NCBI GenBank assembly: GCA_023428585.1 | Contig: JAEYXG010000045.1 | Span: 1 to 5,160 of the forward strand | DNA length: 5,160 bases | Direction of reading: 5' to 3' | DNA from: Bacteroidota bacterium | GTDB lineage: Bacteria > Bacteroidota > Bacteroidia > Bacteroidales > Lentimicrobiaceae | Shown here: positions 1 through 5,160 of the stretch, in pieces | How the letters are laid out: every line of letters begins with the position of its first letter | Numbering within the stretch: position 1 is the stretch's first letter | Made by a program: the position numbers and the translations under genes | Notes under the pieces: generated by a model | The model's database searches: none | What the model was told of the DNA's origin: nothing | Seen by the model: only the letters and a program-made list of their open reading frames with translations

Positions 1-1137
1 GTACTGGTTCCTGCTATCTTTACTGGTCAATTCCCCGAAGACATTACCCTGAGGCAAATTCATAGCGTGATGCTTGATATTGGCTTCACTCATATCTACG
101 AGGTTGAGAATGGCGCTGAAATACTTGCTGATGAAATTCAGGATTATATTACCACACACCCTGAAATCAAACCTGTAATATCATCATTCTGTCCCGCAAT
201 TGTCAGGCTTATACAAGTTAAGTTCCCTTCACTTGTTGAAAATATTATGCTGTTGAAACCTCCATTGGATATTTCAGCTCATTTTATTAAAAAAGAATTT
301 CTCGATCAAGGTATCCTTGAAGAAGAAATCGGCATCTACTATGTAACGCCCTGTGCTGCCAAAATCGCTGCTATTAAAGATCCTGTAGGTGAGCCATCGT
401 CTCCCATCACAGGAGTCATCAACATGGATTTCCTATTCAACAAGGTTTATCATCAGGTTTCAAAAAAGTCTAATCAATCATGCACTGTGCCGGCACCCTT
501 TACACTTTCTGAAAAAGCAAAGAGCTGGTCACTTACAAATGGAGAGGCAGCACAAATTAAAGGACGCTGCCTGGCCATTGATGAAATTCATAACGTTATT
601 GATTTTCTTGAAAAACTAGAAAATGATGAAGTGAGCGACATAGATTTCCTGGAACTCAGAGCCTGTGACGAAAGTTGTGCAGGTGGTGTACTTACTCCCG
701 GGAATCGATTCCTTACGGTTGAACGACTTAGAAATAATACATATGCATGCGTAAAATCCGATAACTCGTCTGACTTTGCAAATGGATTCAGGAATATCGC
801 TACACAAAGAGAATACCTGAAAACTAAAATTGGTATAGAATCAGTAAGCCCCCGGTCAATTCTAAAACTGGATGAAGATATGGCTGAAGCCATGCGCAAA
901 ATGGACAAGGTGAATCAAATTCTTAAAGTTCTTCCAATGATTGATTGCAGTGTATGCGGTGCTCCCAGCTGTCAGGCTTTGGCGCAGGATATTGTTCTGG
1001 GTGACGCTAACCTGAAGCAGTGCATTTTTATTCAAAGGGCTCTGGAACAAAAAGGCGAAATGACTATGGAGGAAGGCAACCGGATATTGCGTAAAATATG
1101 GGGATTCGAAAAGACTAATAAATACAGGAAAATATGA
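1..1137 (+). CDS. HydS-like putative sensory [FeFe]-hydrogenase, C-terminal 378 residues (5' end outside window)
   Basis: The reading frame is open to the first base, and the residues before the GTG at 67 (including PAIFTGQF) already belong to the hydrogenase domain, so the true start lies upstream. Counting from base 1, the H-cluster cysteines are C64 (SSFCPA), C118 (TPCAAK) and C222/C226 (ACDESC), the usual three motifs of the [FeFe]-hydrogenase large subunit. Near the C-terminus C316, C319, C324 and C341 (DCSVCGAPSC, then LKQC) form a [4Fe-4S] domain of the CxxCGAPSC type. The protein ends 37 residues later with no PAS domain. The active-site surround departs from catalytic enzymes: Phe63 replaces the proton-relay Cys of TSCCP, Thr116 replaces the Met of MPC, and Arg220 replaces the Met of MAC. 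These changes fit the putative sensory groups (C/D) rather than a high-turnover enzyme. An N-terminal ferredoxin-like region is expected upstream but not visible. It overlaps the next gene by four bases and is probably co-transcribed with the catalytic hydrogenase downstream. The domain call is firm; the sensory role is inferred. Confidence 0.88.
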   Translation, partial: VLVPAIFTGQFPEDITLRQIHSVMLDIGFTHIYEVENGAEILADEIQDYITTHPEIKPVISSFCPAIVRLIQVKFPSLVENIMLLKPPLDISAHFIKKEFLDQGILEEEIGIYYVTPCAAKIAAIKDPVGEPSSPITGVINMDFLFNKVYHQVSKKSNQSCTVPAPFTLSEKAKSWSLTNGEAAQIKGRCLAIDEIHNVIDFLEKLENDEVSDIDFLELRACDESCAGGVLTPGNRFLTVERLRNNTYACVKSDNSSDFANGFRNIATQREYLKTKIGIESVSPRSILKLDEDMAEAMRKMDKVNQILKVLPMIDCSVCGAPSCQALAQDIVLGDANLKQCIFIQRALEQKGEMTMEEGNRILRKIWGFEKTNKYRKI

Positions 1138-1478
1138 CATTGAACGTAAAAGAAATAGCTGAACAGCTTAACTTGAAAGTCGTTAGCGGTTCATCCGGCT
1201 TATCAAACATGATATCCGGAGGTTATACATCTGACCTGATGAGTGATGTTATTGCCAACGCTGAAAATGGTAATATATGGATCACATTGCAAACACACAA
1301 GAATGTAATGGCAATTGCATCATTGAAAGATCTATCAGCTGTTATTGTGGTAAACAATCAGCAGCCTGAAGATGATATGATAAGCCAAAGCAATGAAGAA
1401 GGCATTCCTGTTCTGGTTACTAATGAAACTACATTTAACATATCTGGCAAAGTCTTTAATTTGATCAACAAAAGCTGA
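1134..1478 (+). CDS. Stand-alone DRTGG-domain protein, putative regulatory
   Basis: This 114-residue cytoplasmic protein has no signal peptide or membrane segment. It matches the DRTGG domain pattern along its whole length: an N-terminal helix (VKEIAEQLNLKVV), the turn ISGGYTSDLMSDVIA (28-41), the core GNIWITLQTHKNV (46-58), a strand AVIVV (69-73) and the C-terminal GIPVLVT region (90-96). DRTGG domains occur as accessory modules in phosphotransacetylase-like and CBS-containing proteins and are thought to be ligand-sensing or interaction domains; no catalytic residues are known. The single-domain form is typical of genes beside [FeFe]-hydrogenase operons. The ATG overlaps the TGA of the HydS-like gene (ATGA, 1134-1137), which suggests translational coupling. 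A weak AGGA at 1126-1129 lies four bases before the start. The biochemical function is unknown. Confidence 0.85.
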   Translation: MTLNVKEIAEQLNLKVVSGSSGLSNMISGGYTSDLMSDVIANAENGNIWITLQTHKNVMAIASLKDLSAVIVVNNQQPEDDMISQSNEEGIPVLVTNETTFNISGKVFNLINKS

Positions 1479-1516
1479 TACAAAAAAAAACACTGCTGGT
1501 TAAATATACTGCAAAC

Positions 1517-2257
1517 ATGAACGTTTTTAAAGCTGACCTCCATATTCACACTGTCTTATCTCCCTGCGCAAGCCTCGAGATGAGCCCCGTGAATATTGTG
1601 CGCAAGGCTTTAGAACAGAATCTTGACATTATTGGTATCACCGACCATAATTCAACCCTTCAGTGCAATACTATTATCAAGGAAGCTTCCAAAGCAGGTT
1701 TGATTGTATATCCCGGAGTGGAAATTACCACTAAAGAGGAGATACATTGTCTGGCATATTTCAGCTCCTTGAATGAGCTATCACAGTTCCAGGAATTTAT
1801 TGATCAATACTTACCTAATATCAAGAATGATACTTCATTATTTGGGTATCAGGTGGTAGTTGATGAAAATGAGAATATTGTATACGAAGAAGAAAGACTA
1901 CTAATATCGGCATTACAGATCAGCATTGACAGAGTGGAACAGCTTGTCCATAAACTAAATGGCATTTTTATCCCGGCTCATATCAATAAATCAAAAAACA
2001 GTTTAATTAGTCAATTGGGCTTTGTGCCACCATCATTGAATGCTGATGCATTTGAGCTCTCGAAACATATTGAGACGGCTACATTTATTGAGCAAAACAG
2101 GTTAAAGAGTGAAACGATAATTATCAGGAACTCTGATGCCCATATGCTTGACCAAATTGGAGAACAATTCACGCAACTGTATCTGGAGTCTCCGGTTTTC
2201 AGTGAATTCATTCTTGCATTAAATGGCCTGTCGGGCAGAAAGGTGATCATACAATGA
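1517..2257 (+). CDS. PHP-domain metal-dependent phosphoesterase
   Basis: This is a 246-residue soluble protein of the PHP superfamily, the fold shared by histidinol phosphatase, the polymerase III alpha PHP domain and TrpH-type nucleotide phosphatases. Metal-site motifs appear in order: DLHIHT (H9, H11), GITDHN (D43, H44), GVEITT (E69), EIHCLAYF (H77), IPAHINK (H155) and NSDAH (D207, H209). The set looks complete enough for a two- or three-metal centre, except that the early Asp of many members is replaced within SPCAS, placing Cys17 near the site. The middle region (about 105-170, including FGYQVVVDENEN and SQLGFVPP) resembles the PHP proteins found near hydrogenase genes. It probably hydrolyses a phosphoester, but nothing here identifies the substrate. 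The ATG at 1517 is chosen because DLHIHT must lie near the N-terminus. It has no Shine-Dalgarno, only an A-rich leader. Its end overlaps the ATPase gene by ATGA. Confidence 0.9.
   Translation: MNVFKADLHIHTVLSPCASLEMSPVNIVRKALEQNLDIIGITDHNSTLQCNTIIKEASKAGLIVYPGVEITTKEEIHCLAYFSSLNELSQFQEFIDQYLPNIKNDTSLFGYQVVVDENENIVYEEERLLISALQISIDRVEQLVHKLNGIFIPAHINKSKNSLISQLGFVPPSLNADAFELSKHIETATFIEQNRLKSETIIIRNSDAHMLDQIGEQFTQLYLESPVFSEFILALNGLSGRKVIIQ
2241..2247 (+). promoter_or_regulatory. Possible Shine-Dalgarno for the ATPase gene
   Basis: AGGTGAT is complementary to the ATCACCT near the 3' end of typical bacterial 16S rRNA and lies six bases before the ATG at 2254. It sits inside the end of the PHP gene, where it encodes part of the RKVII tail, so it may be chance. 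The ATGA stop-start overlap could allow translation by coupling without it. Confidence 0.35.
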
Positions 2258-2802
2258 AAGATCTTTCAATGCACATTATGGATATAGTCCAGAATTCATT
2301 ATCGGCCAGAGCTACTATGGTCAGGATAGAGATCATAGAGAATATGGATGAAGATAGTTACGTAATTAATATTGAAGATAATGGTATTGGAATGTCCCGG
2401 GAATTTGTCTCAACTGTTACAGATCCCTATGTAACCACTCGTACTACTCGTAAAATTGGCCTGGGCATTCCATTACTTAAGCAGAATGCTGAACGAACAG
2501 GGGGACAATTTACCATTGATAGTGAAGAAGGCAATGGCACAATGGTAAAAGCCGAATTTATTTTTATGCATCCTGACCGTCTTCCTATTGGTGATATTGC
2601 AGGAACAGTTGTACTTTTATGTGCAGCAAATCCTGAAGTTGCCATTCATTATCATCATGTTACAAATACAGGGGAATACAATTTTGATACAACTGAAATA
2701 GTGGAAACACTTGATGGCATATCAATCAGTGAGCCCTCAGTTGTAAAGTTTTTAAAGGAAATGATAAATGAGAATCTCCAAGAGATTGGAATCTCTAGAT
2801 AA
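2254..2802 (+). CDS. Stand-alone GHKL (HATPase_c) ATP-binding protein
   Basis: This 182-residue cytoplasmic protein consists of one Bergerat-fold ATPase domain plus a C-terminal extension. The N-box is HIMDIVQNSLSARA (7-20), with Asn14 as the expected Mg ligand. The G1 box is DNGIGM (42-47). The lid and G2 run through VTTRTTRKIGLG (60-71), and G3 is GNGT (93-96). There is no dimerisation/phosphoacceptor His domain, no sensor and no membrane segment, so it is not a conventional sensor histidine kinase. The architecture recalls anti-sigma-type kinases (RsbW/SpoIIAB), and the N-box resembles MutL. Residues 105-182 (starting MHPDRLPIGD) look like a family-specific tail with no function I recognise. 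The start overlaps the PHP stop codon. Similar ATP-binding proteins sit in hydrogenase operons of other anaerobes. The likely role is a kinase or ATP-driven switch acting on a neighbour; this is inference. Confidence 0.88.
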   Translation: MKDLSMHIMDIVQNSLSARATMVRIEIIENMDEDSYVINIEDNGIGMSREFVSTVTDPYVTTRTTRKIGLGIPLLKQNAERTGGQFTIDSEEGNGTMVKAEFIFMHPDRLPIGDIAGTVVLLCAANPEVAIHYHHVTNTGEYNFDTTEIVETLDGISISEPSVVKFLKEMINENLQEIGISR

Positions 2803-2835
2803 TACTTACAAACAAACACAGTTAATAAAAACATC

Positions 2836-3231
2836 ATGACACAAGTAAAATCACTGGCTGACCTTCGCAGAATAAAGGAAAATCTGCAGGGAAAAATGAG
2901 CTTGAGGGAGAACAGCAATAACCCTGAAAGCCTCGTGCAGATCAGAGTTGCAATGGCAACATGCGGAATTGCTTCAGGAGCTAAACAAGTGATGGAATTC
3001 TTCATTGAAGAACTGGATAAGAGAAATATCCAGGCCGTCGTTACACAAACAGGTTGTATGGGTTACTGCTTTGCTGAGCCTACGGTTGAAATTACCTTAC
3101 CGGGTCAGGCACCTGTTGTTTATGGCTATGTTGACACAAACAAAGCCGACAGTATCATTGAAAAGTACATCAAAAATGGTGAACTGGTTGATGGTATCAT
3201 ACCTGTTAATTATGAAACCATTCAAAAATAA
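2836..3231 (+). CDS. hndB: HndB-like thioredoxin-fold (2Fe-2S) ferredoxin-related hydrogenase subunit
   Basis: This 131-residue soluble protein corresponds to the HndB subunit of NADP-reducing hydrogenases and to the N-terminal module of the next gene's product. It has a basic, helical N-terminal segment (1-35), then MATCGIASGA (C43), a long helix, QTGCMGYC (C74, C78), and EPTVEI leading into the C-terminal strands. Thioredoxin-like [2Fe-2S] ferredoxins use C-x4-C plus C-x3-C. Here the second cysteine is Gly48, so only three cysteines exist in the whole protein and cluster binding by four Cys is not possible. It may be a structural subunit or use a non-Cys ligand. The gene lies 33 bases after the ATPase gene and 14 bases before the hndC start, the HndB-HndC-HndD order of Desulfovibrio. 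No Shine-Dalgarno is visible; the leader is A-rich. Confidence 0.85.
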   Translation: MTQVKSLADLRRIKENLQGKMSLRENSNNPESLVQIRVAMATCGIASGAKQVMEFFIEELDKRNIQAVVTQTGCMGYCFAEPTVEITLPGQAPVVYGYVDTNKADSIIEKYIKNGELVDGIIPVNYETIQK

Positions 3232-3238
3232 GGGGAGG
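3231..3238 (+). promoter_or_regulatory. Strong Shine-Dalgarno for hndC
   Basis: AGGGGAGG overlaps the last base of the hndB stop codon. Its GGAGG core (3234-3238) lies seven bases before the ATG at 3246 but only four before the in-frame GTG at 3243, so it favours the ATG. It is the only strong, well-spaced Shine-Dalgarno in the window. Confidence 0.75.
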
Positions 3239-3245
3239 AACAGTG

Positions 3246-5039
3246 ATGGCTAAATATAAAATGCATCTTCTGGTTTGTGGTGGCACTGCTTGTCATGCTT
3301 CTGAAAGCGAACGATTACTCGAAAATCTAAAAACCATTATCGCCGATAAAGGCCTTGACAATGAAGTACAGGTCATTGCAACCGGTTGCTTTGGTTTCTG
3401 CGAAAAAGGTCCTATTGTCAAGGTTATGCCTGACAATACCTTCTATACTCAGGTAACTCCTGATGATGCCCGTGAGATTATTGAAGAACACGTTATTAAG
3501 GGACGTAAGGTTAATCGCTTACTGTATTTGAATCCTGAAAGCAAAGAGCACGTTTCTGACTCGAAGCACATGGGCTTTTACAAGAAACAACTTCGAATTG
3601 CTCTTAGAAACTGTGGTTTCATTGATCCTGAGAATATTGATGAGTATATATCACGTGACGGGTATGAAGCACTTGCCAAGTGTTTGACTGAAATGACTCC
3701 TCAGCAGGTAATTGAGCTGATGAAGAAGTCAGGTTTAAGAGGCCGTGGTGGTGGAGGTTTCCCTACCGGTTTAAAATGGGAGATTACCAGCAAATCAGTA
3801 AGCGATGTAAAATATGTTGTTTGTAATGCCGACGAAGGAGACCCCGGTGCTTTCATGGACCGTTCAATACTTGAAGGCGACCCACATTCAGTAATTGAAG
3901 CAATGGCTATTTGCGGATATTGCATAGGCGCTTCCAACGGATTGGTTTATATCAGGGCGGAGTATCCACTGGCTATTGACCGACTGAAAACAGCTATTGG
4001 CCAGGCACGCGAATATGGACTTCTGGGCAATGGAATTCTTGGTACAGATTTTAACTTTGATATTGAACTTAGATATGGTGCCGGTGCATTTGTTTGCGGT
4101 GAAGAGACTGCCTTGATTCACTCAATGGAAGGAAAACGTGGTGAGCCTACAATGAAACCTCCATTCCCATCAGTTTCAGGTTATTTTGAGAAACCCACCA
4201 ATGTTAATAATGTTGAAACGTTTGCCAATGTTCCTGTTATTATCAATAAAGGTGCTGAATGGTATAGCTCAATTGGTACTGAAAAATCAAAGGGAACCAA
4301 GGTATTTGCCCTGGCCGGTAAAATCAATAATGTTGGTTTAATTGAAGTTCCAATGGGAACTACCCTCCGTGAAGTTATTTATGAAATAGGTGGTGGTATT
4401 AGAAATGGCAAGAAGTTCAAGGCAGTTCAAACTGGTGGCCCTTCAGGAGGATGCCTTACAGAAAAACACCTTGACACACCTATCGATTACGACAACCTTA
4501 TTGCAAGCGGCTCTATGATGGGGTCAGGCGGTATGATTGTCATGGATGAGGATGATTGTATGGTATCTGTAGCTAAGTTCTACCTTGAGTTTACAGTAGA
4601 GGAATCATGCGGTAAATGTACTCCATGTCGTATAGGCAATAAACGTCTTCATGAAATACTTGATAAACTCACGAAGGGTAATGGTACAATGGAAGACATT
4701 GACCGACTGAAGAACCTCAGCAAGGTTATTAAAGACACTGCCCTTTGCGGTTTAGGTCAGACTTCACCCAATCCTGTTTTATCAACTATTGATAATTTCC
4801 TGGATGAATATGTTGAACACGTTACCGACAAGAAGTGCCGTGCTGGTCAATGTAAAGCGCTAATGCAGTACGTAATCATACCAGATAACTGCGTAGGCTG
4901 TACCGCATGTGCCCGAAACTGCCCTGTTAACGCCATTTCAGGAGAACGGAAAGGTATACATACCATCAATCAGGAAGTTTGCATCAAATGTGGTGCATGC
5001 CTCGAAAAATGTAAATTCAATGCTGTGGTAATTAAATAA
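3246..5039 (+). CDS. hndC: HndC/HydB, NuoF-like NAD(P)-binding flavoprotein subunit of [FeFe]-hydrogenase
   Basis: This 597-residue subunit exchanges electrons between NAD(P)H, through FMN, and iron-sulfur clusters feeding the hydrogenase. Domains in order: an N-terminal thioredoxin-like [2Fe-2S] module (C11, C16, C48, C52); the NuoF core with the FMN/NAD glycine-rich loop RGRGGGGFPTG (165-175), NADEGDPGAF (194-203) and GAFVCGEETAL (280-290); an SLBB region (about 353-400, VFALAGKINN); the N3-type [4Fe-4S] site ESCGKCTPC (C455, C458, C461) with C501; and a C-terminal two-cluster ferredoxin (C549, C552, C555, C559 and C579, C582, C585, C589). The extra N- and C-terminal cluster domains separate it from respiratory complex I NuoF (about 440 residues) and match HydB/HndC of bifurcating hydrogenases. 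H525, C531 and C536 between the last domains may form a small metal site. The ATG at 3246 is preferred over GTG 3243 because of Shine-Dalgarno spacing. hndD follows after 12 bases. Whether it bifurcates with ferredoxin or only uses NAD(P) cannot be read here. Confidence 0.96.
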   Translation: MAKYKMHLLVCGGTACHASESERLLENLKTIIADKGLDNEVQVIATGCFGFCEKGPIVKVMPDNTFYTQVTPDDAREIIEEHVIKGRKVNRLLYLNPESKEHVSDSKHMGFYKKQLRIALRNCGFIDPENIDEYISRDGYEALAKCLTEMTPQQVIELMKKSGLRGRGGGGFPTGLKWEITSKSVSDVKYVVCNADEGDPGAFMDRSILEGDPHSVIEAMAICGYCIGASNGLVYIRAEYPLAIDRLKTAIGQAREYGLLGNGILGTDFNFDIELRYGAGAFVCGEETALIHSMEGKRGEPTMKPPFPSVSGYFEKPTNVNNVETFANVPVIINKGAEWYSSIGTEKSKGTKVFALAGKINNVGLIEVPMGTTLREVIYEIGGGIRNGKKFKAVQTGGPSGGCLTEKHLDTPIDYDNLIASGSMMGSGGMIVMDEDDCMVSVAKFYLEFTVEESCGKCTPCRIGNKRLHEILDKLTKGNGTMEDIDRLKNLSKVIKDTALCGLGQTSPNPVLSTIDNFLDEYVEHVTDKKCRAGQCKALMQYVIIPDNCVGCTACARNCPVNAISGERKGIHTINQEVCIKCGACLEKCKFNAVVIK

Positions 5040-5051
5040 TTTCAGACGATA

Positions 5052-5160
5052 ATGGAAACTATCAAAATAAATATTGACAATAAGATCGTTGAGGTTGAAA
5101 AAGGAACCACTATCCTTCAGGCTGCAAAGAAGTTTGGTATTCATATCCCTACTTTGTGCC
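5052..5160 (+). CDS. hndD: HndD/HydA [FeFe]-hydrogenase catalytic subunit, N-terminal 36 codons (3' end outside window)
   Basis: Only the N-terminus is present. It starts with METIKINIDN, followed by the segment GTTILQAAKKFGIHIPTLC, which ends in C36. This is the beginning of the plant-type [2Fe-2S] ferredoxin domain found at the N-terminus of NuoG and of trimeric or tetrameric [FeFe]-hydrogenase catalytic subunits, and C36 would be the first cluster ligand. On its own it could also be the start of a NuoG-like or formate-dehydrogenase-like subunit. Its position directly after HndC, 12 bases past the stop, and the HydS-like gene in the same operon make the hydrogenase the best reading. The H-cluster domain should lie downstream. 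No clear Shine-Dalgarno precedes the ATG. Confidence 0.8.
   Translation, partial: METIKINIDNKIVEVEKGTTILQAAKKFGIHIPTLC

Noticed and set aside
67..69. GTG as the start of the HydS-like gene
   Set aside because: The frame is open to base 1 and the upstream residues continue the conserved hydrogenase domain, so the gene is cut by the window edge.
588..908. Minus-strand open frame of 106 codons
   Set aside because: It lies wholly opposite the HydS-like gene's conserved motifs, and its translation resembles no protein family I know.
862..1140. Minus-strand hydrophobic frame that could look like a small membrane protein
   Set aside because: It is the complement of the [4Fe-4S] domain of the HydS-like gene; the hydrophobicity is a by-product of A-rich sense codons.
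2803..2835. Possible promoter or attenuator between the ATPase gene and hndB
   Set aside because: The 33 bases are A/C-rich, with no hairpin, no T-tract and no recognisable Bacteroidota (TTTG-type) or sigma-70 promoter boxes.
2655..3005. Minus-strand open frame of 116 codons spanning the ATPase-hndB junction
   Set aside because: It is antisense to two well-supported genes and the 33-base gap between them, with a low-complexity translation and no recognisable motif.
3243..3245. GTG as the start of hndC
   Set aside because: The ATG three bases later has better spacing (7 bases) to the GGAGG core and is the commoner start codon.
3005..3253. Plus-strand +1 frame inside hndB
   Set aside because: It is an out-of-frame shadow of hndB with no family resemblance and no separate ribosome site.
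3246..5039. Respiratory complex I NuoF
   Set aside because: The N-terminal [2Fe-2S] module, the C-terminal two-cluster ferredoxin and the hydrogenase neighbours fit HndC/HydB instead.

Overview
The window is a single plus-strand stretch of a fermentative or syntrophic anaerobe's chromosome, inside a hydrogenase operon. Seven genes fill almost all of it. Both end genes are cut by the window edges. No gap is longer than 38 bases, and there is no internal terminator, RNA gene or mobile element that I can see. The composition is AT-leaning. Most starts lack a Shine-Dalgarno and sit behind A-rich leaders, which with the protein style suggests a Bacteroidota (Bacteroidales-like) anaerobe. That assignment is tentative, because the same gene set is common in Clostridia and Thermotogae.

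Left half (1-2802), an apparent sensory or regulatory block: (i) the C-terminal part of a HydS-like putative sensory [FeFe]-hydrogenase, with all four H-cluster cysteines, an altered active-site surround and a terminal [4Fe-4S] domain; (ii) a stand-alone DRTGG-domain protein, overlapping it by ATGA; (iii) a PHP-family metallophosphoesterase with an almost full metal-ligand set; (iv) a stand-alone GHKL (HATPase_c) ATP-binding protein, overlapping the PHP gene by ATGA.

Right half (2836-5160), the catalytic block: (v) a small HndB-like thioredoxin-fold ferredoxin-related protein; (vi) HndC/HydB (NuoF-like), the flavin-, NAD(P)H- and iron-sulfur-binding subunit; (vii) the first 36 codons of the [FeFe]-hydrogenase catalytic subunit HndD/HydA. 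Together these form most of an NAD(P)-linked hydrogenase of the HydABC/HndABCD type, likely electron-bifurcating or -confurcating and cytoplasmic. The NuoE-like subunit (HndA/HydC) is not in the window.

The most interesting feature is the pairing of a catalytic hydrogenase with a sensor-like hydrogenase and three signalling-type proteins (DRTGG, PHP, GHKL ATPase) in one tight array. The neighbourhood recurs in anaerobes as far as I remember, but to my knowledge the function of these three accessory proteins has not been worked out. A hydrogen- or redox-responsive control circuit is a reasonable hypothesis, not a demonstrated fact.
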